Source of the DNA: Spongospora subterranea f. sp. subterranea
Lineage: Eukaryota > Endomyxa: Phytomyxea > Phytomyxea > Plasmodiophorida
DNA: 64,000 nt
Direction of reading: 5' to 3'
NCBI GenBank assembly: GCA_049724395.1
Contig: JAUGWO010000060.1
Span: forward strand, 62,001-126,000
Under the pieces are notes generated by a model, which was given only the letters and a program-made list of their open reading frames with translations, was not told where the DNA came from and did no database searches. Position 1 is the first letter of the stretch; the number at the start of each line of letters is the position of its first letter. A program made the position numbers and the translations under genes. Of the stretch, positions 53,183-62,610 are shown piece after piece.

Positions 53183-53540
53183 TGCCTTGAACCAATTTTT
53201 ATTAAAAAAAATCAAGATTTCTTTGTTATCAGCTCTTTGGCAGCGTCGATATGATGCTGATTGCTGATCAATAGGTTTCTGTTGGGAATAATTTCGACAA
53301 TTGTTGTTAGATTTAGTGAATATTGATAGTACCAAGTCCGTAAACACAATGTTGGCAGTGTAGGTCTGTGACGAGATACACTTGTCCTGCATTCCCCAGC
53401 CATCGATCCCGTCTCTTATCCATTGGCGCGCTCTTGGGCCTTGTCAGCGTCCAAGACCAACGTGAGAAAAGGCATCCGTCAAGTAGAGCCTAGAGGGATC
53501 GTACAAAGTTAGGGGTTAGCCCCGCATCACTGTGGTCAGG
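53183..53540. other. intergenic
   Basis: Spacer between the CHD and enkurin genes, both on the plus strand. Short minus-strand frames only; nothing supported. Confidence 0.4.
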
Positions 53541-54593
53541 ATGGAAGCCCGTCGGAATGCTGATAAGAATATGAGCGGTGACGCGGTGGCGTTCGCTATC
53601 AACCCGAAACACCCGTTTAAGTCAGTATACAGCATATATTTGTGCATTGCCTGACCATGGCGAAGGGACTTTCAATACAGAGGGTCCTCTAAAGGAACAG
53701 GAATCAAGAAGGATCACGCACGAGAAAATCGTGAACTTATTAAGCAGCTGCAGAGAAAGGCCAAAGAGAAAGCGGAGGAAGAAGAAGCTCGGAAATCGCT
53801 ACCTGTATTTCGCATGAAAAGGTTCGCCGAGGCAGGTTCGAAACTGGGCACGATGCTTAAAGAGGGCACTGTGCCTAAAGAAGGCGTGGAAAAAAAACGG
53901 GACTTTCTTAGAAAAGGTTCCGGTTCTTTACGGCGTTCGCATTCCTCTGAAGGAGAAGCAGGGCCGCATAATTCAAATATCTGTCAGGTTGGATATCATG
54001 GATTCGGGTACTGAGTTTCCGTTAATACGTTCATTAATAGATGGGTTCTCTAAAAATAGGAGAAGGCCCGCCTGCCGGCGAGAAACCCAAGAACTTCATC
54101 AAACATAATCTCAAAACTGTTGTCAACGCGCATCCTCCTAAAGTGAATCACGTTGAGCCTACACCAATCACGCAGGAAATGTGGTTCGGAAGAGTTCCAC
54201 TGTACATCCACAAAAGGAAAGTAGAACTTGCCCAGAAACAAGAAGAAAAGTAGGGATATCGTGCAACGGTCGTCTATAATTAACTATAATACCTTGTAGA
54301 CGATTAGACAAAGAGAAGGAAAAACTTCCTCCAGGGATGACCCTCATGTCGGAAGAGGAGCGCCAGCGGACCGTCGAGTTGCTGTTGCAGAATCAACAGA
54401 AACTGATAGGGCAGCTTGCGAAAATGCCGCTTACTATCGAGACTCCTTCGCTTGTAGAGAAGTAAGAGATTCTTAGACTGTCGATATTGGCTTAGTCAAT
54501 TCTCTTAGGCATAATCAGATAAATGCCAAAATTGAAGAAGTGGAAAGCGCATTAAAACTTTTTAGTCGCAAAAAAGTCTATATAACAGCGTAG
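53541..54593 (+). CDS. enkurin-domain protein
   Basis: Ciliary/flagellar microtubule-associated protein. ATG 53541 (MEARRNADK) begins exon 1. An intron ending TTTCAATACAG joins it in frame to a charged coiled coil (RENRELIKQLQRKAKEKAEE), followed by KSLPVFRMKRFAEAGSKLG, the short basic motif found ahead of enkurin domains. Later exons (about 54041–54251, 54302–54461 and 54509–54593) give GRVPLYIHKRKVELAQKQEE, LPPGMTLMSEEERQRTVELL, LIGQLAKMPLTIETPSLVEK, and a final IEEVESALKLFSRKKVYI. That is the complete enkurin domain ending with its LFSRKKVY signature. Enkurin-domain proteins sit on doublet microtubules or centrioles, so a flagellated life stage is implied. ENKUR and ENKD1 are the nearest known types; ENKD1 is favoured by the long N-terminus. 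Confidence 0.8.
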
Positions 54594-54612
54594 CAATGTT
54601 GTGATTCATATA

Positions 54613-54618
54613 AATAAA
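54613..54618 (+). promoter_or_regulatory. putative poly(A) signal of the enkurin gene
   Basis: AATAAA about 20 bases after the TAG stop at 54593. Confidence 0.5.
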
Positions 54619-54650
54619 AAAATACATATTGTTATTACAAATAATGACAG

Positions 54651-55659
54651 TTACGGGACTACAGGAATGACCATGAGTCTTGAAGATTTGAGTTCAGGAC
54701 CAAAACTGAAATACAAGTAAGCCTGCAATATTGCATGAAAAATTGTCAACGTCATACGTTTTTGAAGAAGGAGCGCTGTTTTGTTGATCTCATAGTCGAG
54801 CTTCCTTGCATCAATCGCCGCTTTACAGGAAACTACCAAAATCGATCGGTCGACGCTTAACAAAACGATTCTTGAGTTTTGATTATGAAACGACATATGA
54901 ACTGGCAAGTCGTGCTGGGCGCTCACTATTTACTGTTAGATTTGATTGAAACGATATGAAGTCTGCCCTCTCACTTATGTCACTGGCGATTCCAAACAAA
55001 GCGTCCAGATTTGCCACAACCTACAAAATGTAAGACGACACTGGAAAATAAGGCAAGAATGTGCAGACGTACCCCAACTTTGTCGACTTCATGTGTTGAA
55101 TATAATAATGTATCTCCTGATATGATTAACGCCGTCTGGATACCATGCACAGACGTCAGCATATCCAGCGCAGGCCTGATCGAACTCCTGATGGCATCGC
55201 CGATTTTGTTATTGAAGCCACTGAAATCTTTGAGGTTCGCACTAATTTGAACAAGCTGGGATGAATATTGCTGTACAAATGCACTCAAGATTTCCAGCGC
55301 CAGCAACCTTCCAAATGCAGGACCCTACAGCATGTGATTTAGCGAATACGCCATGTATAAAAGTATTGGCAAACAGAAAAAAAAACTGAATGCGACCTGA
55401 AAAAAAGTTAAAAACCTCTCACGTCTGACTTATCGTAGAATAATGAGCATGAAACTTTGCACTTAGTATCTGACTGGACAGCGACTGCTATGGACTTCAA
55501 TTCGATCAACGAGACGGGAAATCCCGTTCTGATCACCGACGCCTTCAGCATGGCCGTGATAAGGCCGCCGAGAAGGCGTGGCTGCGAAAGGACCGACGTG
55601 AAATCCTTGGAGTAGAGAACGATTCCCGACGACGACACGATGATCAGATTCCGCAGCAT
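54651..55659 (-). CDS. longin-like domain protein, family not identified
   Basis: Three main exons (minus). Exon 1, from ATG 55659, begins MLRNLIIVSSSGIVLYSKDF, a strand pair like the start of longin/roadblock-type domains, then LGGLITAMLKASVIRTGF, SLIELKSIAVAVQSD and KVSCSLFYDKSD. Exon 2 (about 55325–54990) continues FGRLLALEILSAFVQQYSSQ, DAIRSSIRPALDMLTSVHGI and TALIISGDTLLYSTHEVDKV, a second similar strand pair. Exon 3 has DLPVHMSFHNQNSRIVLLSV and DRSILVVSCKAAIDARKL. The repeated pattern of short strands with VL/LL-YS and long helices suggests two or three longin-like units, as in CCZ1/INTU/Fuzzy-type trafficking proteins, but I cannot assign it. It is tail-to-tail with the enkurin gene, with about 57 bp between stops. 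Confidence 0.5.
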
Positions 55660-56081
55660 CACGCCCACGACCAACTACAGGAAAATAACGACAATATTCG
55701 TATTCCAGTCCGATTATAAGCGCGCGGCTGTAACCTTTCAGGTACACTGACCCGTATCGTGTTGACAAGGAAAGACAATGTCGCTCCTCTCTCAACAACT
55801 TGGCGTCGAAACGGAGACGCGGAAGGGATCAAGATTGTGTCCATAGGATACAGTGGGGAAGATTCTTTCTCGGCCATCGACTCTTGGGCCCGGCAGTCCG
55901 GCCACCCGTCGACCCGTTGAAGGCCACGCAGGAGGCGACATCCATCAACCTGCACTTTGAAAGTTTCCAAAAAAACAAACAAACATCATTTCATAGTATT
56001 CGCGTTGGGGAGCTCATCTCTGTGAAGTAATACGCCGAAGGCACCGATTCCTTGAAAACGTGACGTTTTGATCAAACCGAT
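55660..56081. other. divergent region, possible 5' exon of the next plus-strand gene
   Basis: Frames on both strands are open here. On the plus strand, LTRIVLTRKDNVAPLSTTW and GIKIVSIGYSGEDSFSAIDS look coding-like and may be an early exon of the unidentified gene downstream. Confidence 0.3.
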
Positions 56082-57360
56082 ATGTTGTCGAGAGTTCGTA
56101 AGAATTCCTGGTCGGAATTCACCAATCCTATACAGGAATTTTATAAATTCGCAGGTCGTCATGGCATAAAACATCTGACGATCGATGACAGCAAACGGGA
56201 AGTCCACCCCGTTCAAGGTGTAGTTCTCTTAACTTATCAAGCAATAGTTATGCGAAGACCAAATGCATTTTCCGAGTTGATGCGGAATTGGAGCATTCCT
56301 GCTTCAACCAAAATCATTCTATATATAGGGCATTCGGCAGTCGAGATGAAGCTGAGTTTTACAAGATTGTCCCTGAAGAAATTCAGTACTCGATGGGATT
56401 TCGGTCTGGCTCTGTCGACCAAAACTACGACGGTGCGCACGCTGCGATCTGGATTCCCTGAATGCTCCAGATATTCAGAGCCTCAACAAGAAGGTATTCT
56501 CGCTGTGAACGTTCATGTTGATCCGGTCCTGAAATCACATTCCCTTTTGACAGTATTGAACTCGTGACGCTTTACCAACCTCGGAACATTCAACCCTTAA
56601 ATCCCCTATAACCCTAAAATCTTAAATCTTTCCTTCAGGATTCACCGATCAGTGCAAAGCCACATAACAAGATAAATGTTAGAGCTCTTGCCGTTGCTGG
56701 AACACAAACCAATTGTTGTTTTCTACTGCAATCGGTTAAACATCAAGTTGCTATATCCTTTAACTTGGCTTCGATTGATGTCAAAATGCTCGAGAGAAAG
56801 GATGCAACTCGAACCGGGATATTGACACCACTCTTATCGTATTTCGACGGAGCAGTCAAAAGCACCGTAAAGAACTATTCAGATCACGCCGTTAATCAGA
56901 ACAAGGTCTTGAAAGCAATTTTATCTCTTAGACCAACCAGCTTTAGGTTTCCGTTCGTCTCTTTAGTTTGTCTTCAAATTGTTTATCTGTATACTGAATT
57001 AGGATATCCTCGAATAGAGGATCTAAGTAATCGGTTCAGCATGCTCTGATGAACTGGAGTCTAACCACCTGGGCGTCTTGGATAATCAGACACGGTGCTC
57101 ACAACTAAGTCTAAGCAGTCAAGGCGTATCTTTTTAACTTGTTCTAGATTAGCGGCGAGATCAGTCTTGAATTTTCGAAAATCCTCGGGAAAAAGGATCA
57201 AGATCAAGTCATCTTGCAGTTAACCAAGTTTTGTGCTTTGCAATATCGGCATTTGGTGTTTTGCGGGATCTTTGGTTTAGGCGAGCAGGGCGAGCCGTTT
57301 TCTGTGCGCCCAAAACATGTTATGAAGAACGGTGGTGTTGTTTTAGTATGGATGTGAGAA
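56082..57360 (+). CDS. unidentified multi-exon gene
   Basis: Coding-like exon runs on the plus strand without a recognised family: SWSEFTNPIQEFYKFAGRHG (56110), AEFYKIVPEEIQYSMGFRSG (56350), CDLDSLNAPDIQSLNKK (56445), INVRALAVAGTQTNCCFLLQ (56670), SVKHQVAISFNLASIDVKML (56730), FDGAVKSTVKNYSDHAVNQN (56850), and GEISLEFSKILGKKDQDQVI with YRHLVFCGIFGLGEQGEPF (57150–57300). They are separated by short introns. The C-terminal segment ends KNGGVVLVWM. I cannot assign a fold. A roughly 60-bp intronic segment at 56938–56996 is duplicated at 57413–57472, just after the gene. Confidence 0.4.
56938..56996 (+). repeat. dispersed direct repeat, copy A
   Basis: About 59 bp starting CAGCTTTAGGTTTCCG and ending GTATACTG; matches copy B at 57413–57472 with a few mismatches. 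Probably intronic. Confidence 0.85.
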
Positions 57361-57412
57361 AGATCTTTCTTGGTTGATTGCAAGATGGCTTGATCTTGAT
57401 CCCTTTTCAGGT

Positions 57413-57472
57413 CAGCTTTACGTTTCCGTTCGTTTTTTTTAGTTTGTCCTTAAATTGTTTATCTGAATACTG
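57413..57472 (+). repeat. dispersed direct repeat, copy B
   Basis: About 60 bp starting CAGCTTTACGTTTCCG and ending GAATACTG. It lies about 150 bp upstream of the CaMKK-like kinase coding start. Confidence 0.85.
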
Positions 57473-57618
57473 CAACCCAAGGTCATGTGCAATCGTTGTT
57501 CATGTTCATCAACAAAAACTGAATCCATACCGATTTCCTGAGTTTCGGTCAAATCGAATCAAGATATTATCAACTGATTGTCGTCCGTACCTTGGTTTTG
57601 CCATATGGTTGTGCAGCA

Positions 57619-59024
57619 ATGCGGCATCTGCCATATTGGGCACTATATTGCCTAACCTGTTGCCGATCGTGTCGATCATGTTTGCACCGTCGGCCAGGCC
57701 TGATCCGGGCACCGTCGCCGCCGGTCTCCCCCAGCTGCATCTCGTCGCGAGGCGGTCCGGTTCGCATCACGACCGAGTTGAGCCAGGACGCGACCGGGTT
57801 GGTGAACCAATACAAGATCGTGGCGCCAATCGGGGAAGGCTCAACCGGCACTGTATCATTGGCGAGAAGTATCTCTGATGGTCACGATTATGTACGATCA
57901 CCTTTGTTGAAATCCCGAACGTTTCTTGTCTTGACTTTTGATTGGAAACTGTCATTTGATGGGCGGATTTGCTAATGCTGATGGGCAGGCGCTGAAGTTG
58001 TTGAGTAAATCTCGGTTAGCTGGACTCGTCGACAATCGGTAAACCCGATGTGTATAAGAGCGTTCGCGAAGTTGCCATTATGCGTCGCCTATCGCCGCAT
58101 CCCAATATCGTCACCTTATTTGAGGTTATCGACGACCCATTAAGCGATCAACTTTATCTCGGTTGGCGGTGCGCGTCCCGGTTCATTCCGACAATGTTGA
58201 ACTGGTTTGTTGACAGTGTTAGAATACGCCCCGAATGGGACCCTATCATCGCTCGTAGATGTTGCTGGTGCAATGCGCCTTGATGAGCAGCAACTGCATA
58301 GCTATATGGTCGACATTGTCGATGGATTACACTATCGTTAGTCTGCAAAAATTCAGCGTCCAACACCACTAAACAGAATTTGCAGTTCACTCTCACAACA
58401 TTGTCCATCGCGATCTCAAGCCAGGTATAACAGACGATTCCGCCGTTTCCATAAATCGTCCCGCCAATTTTAAGTACGATATTTACAGAAAATCTGTTGA
58501 TCAGCGATGGGGAACATATCAAGATCTCGGATTTTGGTGTGGCACAACTGCTGCACTCGGCAAAAACATCAGCACCAGAGAAAAGAAGGAGTCGCCGCAT
58601 CAGCGGGACGCCGGCGTTCGCTTCGCCGGAACTTGTCACAGATCCGATGGGGAACTGGGATCGCCGCGGGATCGACATCTGGGCATTGGGTATCACGTTG
58701 TTCCGCCTGATGCATGGAAAGATGCCAGCCAGAGGGAAAAGCATCATAGACAACTACATATCGATCGCGAGTGAGGCGACACCTTCCGAGTGCGGCGCCA
58801 ACACGGCCATCGCGTACTCGTCGGACCTACACGACCTCTTAAAATCTATGCTGGAGCGCGATCCGGAGCGTAGGATTACCATCAACGGAGTGCGCGACCA
58901 TATCTGGATTGCCGGAAATCCCATGTTGGAAGGAAGGACGACGCTAACTGAACCCATTACTACCAGTGGTGCTGGCGCATCGGAAGACAACATGTCGTTT
59001 CCGTCTGCGTACCCGGATCTATAA
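57619..59024 (+). CDS. CaMKK/Sak1-like Ser/Thr kinase (candidate upstream kinase of SNF1/AMPK)
   Basis: Protein kinase of the CaMKK–Elm1–Sak1–Tos3 group, which activates SNF1/AMPK-type kinases. Exon 1 (57619–57891) has an Arg/Cys/Ser-rich leader, then YKIVAPIGEGSTGTVSLAR. Introns of about 97 nt and then 31 nt lead to YALKLLSKSRLAG (ATP lysine) and VREVAIMRRLSPHPNIVTLF; later joins give LYLVLEYAPNGTL, GLHYLHSHNIVHRDLKPENL, and KISDFGVAQL. The activation segment RRISGTPAFASPELVTD has the Thr usually phosphorylated and a Ser-Pro-Glu in place of Ala-Pro-Glu. The rest of the C-lobe is standard (DIWALGITLFRLMHG; DLLKSMLERDPERRITINGV). The tail is about 40 residues without an obvious calmodulin-binding helix. 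The DDPLSDQLYLVLEY segment, typical of CaMKK, supports the subgroup. Confidence 0.82.
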
Positions 59025-59275
59025 CGTAACACGTTGCAGAGCCTACGTTTCCCAACTCTGCAAGTCCAACGTGGCGGGTATGAACCCGTAACGATGAAAT
59101 TCCGTCGGCAATTGTAACTTCAAATGGGGTGTGTTAGAAATGCGATCACGTTACTGGGTCCCATATAGGTCTAAAATATATATACACGATCTTAGCGTTG
59201 TCAGTAATCGTTTAGAGCAACCCTGGGATGTGAAGATCCACTCCAGCCTCGAGGGCAAACTCAATCACCCATGAT
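59025..59275. other. intergenic with GTAACG-type words
   Basis: Contains several CGTAAC/GTAACG words (for example at 59033 and 59088) similar to those near 4.4, 20.7 and 47.0 kb. No gene. Confidence 0.4.
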
Positions 59276-59785
59276 TTATATGGGATTCAGCTCTGGCTCT
59301 GCAGGTTCTGTTTTAGGTTGGGGATGGAATGTGGCGGCGTCTCAAATCATAGCTGCACCTCGCGCCAAAGGTCGAAAACTTTGAATATACGAGGGTGCTG
59401 GACCCATTTCTGTTAGCCCCAAGGCTTCGATTTCATTTTGATGGGCGCTCATGTCCCACCAAGTCATGCAACAAAGCGGTCCTTCAACACCGATCCGCAA
59501 TTTTAAAAACCCGTGCAAATTTGCCTTGCTGGTTGATAGCCGAAATCAATTCACATAAATCTCTTCGTTTTGGAATACAACGTTTTAGCTCAAGCGTGTG
59601 AGGTTCTATCTATTCCTGCGTCGTTTCTGGAAAAGAGGAGGATTTTTTTTTCGGAAAGACAATCGTGTAGGATTTTGAAACTGGACTCCCAAATCGAGCC
59701 GTTGTTGAATGCAATGTTTTCAGCCGTAGGAATTACGTTGGGAACGAAGTTCATTCGTCTGAAGTCAAACCTCCGTTTCTTTTGA
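59276..59785 (+). CDS. possible small spliced gene, unidentified
   Basis: Coding-like pieces: MGFSSGSAGSVLGWGWNVAA (ATG 59276), YEGAGPISVSPKASISF, RNFKNPCKFALLVDSRNQF, and a longer exon ACEVLSIPASFLEKRRIFFS through LLNAMFSAVGITLGTKFIRL to a stop at 59785. Frame changes between pieces would need short introns that I could not fix. The family is unknown, and chance open frames are a real alternative. Confidence 0.3.
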
Positions 59786-59878
59786 GCATTGGTACTACTG
59801 TAGCTGATCATGAACCAGAACAGTTTCTCAGCTGTCGGTTTTTATGAATTTCTATGTTGATTACAATGATTGGAGGCC

Positions 59879-62391
59879 TTATATAATCTGGGAAAGGCTC
59901 CGTCTGCCTGGTGGGGCGCTCTTCACATCCCGTGTGTATCGTGGTGCCGGAGTATCGCCATCATCATCACTGAACGAGTCGCGGAATGTGGCCACCATGG
60001 TGGGCGCGTTGATCTCCACACTAATCTCGTTCTGATGCGAGTCCGGATCGACCGGTGCTGGCTCCTCGGCATTGACATTGTACAGACGATCCAGCAGCGC
60101 GTATGAGTACTGCTCCACTGACACATATTTTCAATTCCAAACTGACTTGTTCCGCAAAGCAGTTTGTTTGATGGAGATATCATGTCCTCCAATACATAAA
60201 CTCATTTCAAAGAATATTTTACAACCAGAAATATTCTGAAACCGATATAGACACCAATCAGAGCACAACAAACCATTAAAAAAGATAAACGCACAACATG
60301 CATTTTGATTGCGAAGACAGGGAAATAATTTCGCTGAACACTTGGAATTCTGTGGTACTTACGAGTTCGTAGCTGATCGAGAAGGTCCCCTGTGGGTGAA
60401 TCCACTGAGCTAGGAAGAAATGAGCCGCCAACATTTATCAATATTCGATCGACCGGTCCCCTCAGCGTCTGAATCCGTTCGCTCAACGCGACCTGAGATT
60501 GCTCCAGCGACTGATGTAAAAATCAACAACAATTCAAAGACTTTGCGGATCCATCCTGACCTCAATCCGATTCTGCATTGCGGTGATTGCGTTTGATATG
60601 TTGTTTTTTTGGATTCCGCGAGCTCGTGAATGGCTTTGTGAATCAGGAACGAAATTGGTTGGCACTGCCACGATGGAGTTGGCGTAGAATTCCGCCCCAC
60701 CCAACTCCAGCATCTGTTGGCGAAGTTCGTCCATCAGCTCAAAGTTGGCGTAATTTCGTTCTTCAGCGTCCTGTAGCAGGAAGGCCAAACGATCCAGCTC
60801 GATCCCTCCTAGAGTGGTACACAGCGACGCCATTGTCCGATTCATTATCGCCAATCGGTGCTGAGTGCTATGAATATTGGCAGCTAACGCAGCTCGTGTC
60901 CACCGAGCCCGCGAAATCTGTTGAGAAGTCGCTTAGTAAGGCCCTGCGTTGAACTGCGACAACATCGAACAATATCATTGCTCAGAGCAATATTGTAAAG
61001 CTGGCATAGAATCGTTGAATATAATTGGCAACGCTTCGCTGACCTTGCGCTTCATGACTTGCTCTCCTTTCAGAACTCGGACATTGAGAATGGCATCGTC
61101 GCCAGGATGCTTAGGAAGTCGATGGATGAGTGAGGTCTTGTCTGTTGTCAACTGATCGTTGACTTTTTTCTGGTAGAAGTCCTCATAACGCGAAAACATC
61201 GTTTGCTGGAGACGGTCTGATTCCATCACGTTGACCAGTACCAGCCATCTCCTCTCGAAATCGTCGAAATCACGATGCATCTCGTGCAATGACTGTTGCA
61301 ATGAGGCACGTGACGACAGTCTCCCGTCTACAATCATCATCGACCGCCGGAGAGCGTCACCAATCATTGACCAACGCGTCTTCTGATCGCGGTCCAACTG
61401 CTGGCAGACCCCCATGAGCAGGGACGCCTCTTTATGTGCTGTTTCTGATTGTAATCGCAGCGCCCTCACAGTCGTATCGGTCTAGCAACAGGTCCAAACA
61501 AAACGTTAATATCTGTCAACAACAGAACGCAAATATGGTTCAAACATCAGTTGTTTTGACCTGTGGTGCAGCTGCACCGTGAAAACTTGTTATGAAAAAC
61601 TCAGACACACGTTACAAGGTATCGGCCAGGCGGCCGATGCAACGTTACCGGCCAGCACCGTCAGGGAAAAACGATTGAGAAGGCAAACCGTTACCTGGTT
61701 GATTGCTGTCAATGCATGCGCTTGTCGTTTTTCTAGTTTGTTTCCGAGCGCGTTCCGCTGTTTGCTATCGTCGCGCCAAAGTTGGGCCTTCTGCTCATGC
61801 ACGATGCGCGTCTCCATTTCTTCGATGCTCAGCTCCAGCTGACACAGCGTCAGACGAGCTTCGTGAACGGCAGCCTCTCCACTTCGCTGTCGTGCTCTAG
61901 TAGCTCCTCCAACTATAAATTCGCTGGCTTTAAAAAACGCTTGACGTACTATGGGTGATGGGAACATTCTTCACATTTGCCCCCTTTGCGATCGCGCAAC
62001 AAGGGTCCAAAACAGAACAGTGGTGTTGCTAATTCTTAACTCAAGAGTTAGAAAACAGATTTGAAAACTTCACAGCGGCAATGATCAGATTCCCTGATAA
62101 TAAGCAGTGGTTCTGGATAAAAAACAAGCCGGAAATTACGCGGTCATTGAGATGGGTTGGCTTGAAATGCTGGGCGTCCAACACTTTGACGATCATATCG
62201 TCGCGTAGGCGAGCGTTATCATCTGCCATACGTTGAATCTGTTGACGTTGTTGCACGCCTTCCATATGCGACGATCGATCTGTTGACCAGGACGCCAACG
62301 ATCGGTACTGCTGACGAACATCGACTGCATCAGCCAGCGTTGGGCCAATAACGATCTGAGAAGTATTGGGTCCAGCTGTGGAGCACGCCAT
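59879..62391 (-). CDS. outer dynein arm docking complex-like coiled-coil protein (ODAD1/CCDC63/DC2 type)
   Basis: Axonemal coiled-coil protein expected to help anchor outer dynein arms on doublet microtubules. ATG 62391 (MACSTAGPNTSQ) leads into EGVQQRQQIQRMADDNARLR. Next exons give LCQLELSIEEMETRIVHEQK and NKLEKRQAHALTAIN, the family's 'LExRxxKALxxxN' segment. A large exon (61469–61010) carries helices MGVCQQLDRDQKTRWSMIGD, DFDDFERRWLVLVNVMESDR and FSRYEDFYQKKVNDQL. Exon 60854–60560 has LAFLLQDAEERNYANFELMD followed by ELRQQMLELGG. This matches the family's conserved 'xEExNFxLFxYVNExxxEIxxL' helix in position and pattern. Later exons (60486–60370 and 60124–59879) give RIQTLRGPVDRILINVGGSF and an acidic, Ser-rich C-terminus ending RRSLSQII. 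Assignment rests on pattern. Introns are short. Confidence 0.6.
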
Positions 62392-62610
62392 TTTTGTCAA
62401 TAAATTGCCGATGTGGTACACCAGTTGATCATGATTGAGTGTCCCAACATGATAGAACAAGGTTTGGTGCCGTTTCTTCAATCGAACACAAGATTTGGCA
62501 CATACCGCCAAAACACTCATTACACAGCAGACAACTCGACTGTTTGTCACGCTGATAAACGCTGTAGTAATGCAGAACTGCATGAATAAATAGTTTATTA
62601 GACACCGCGA

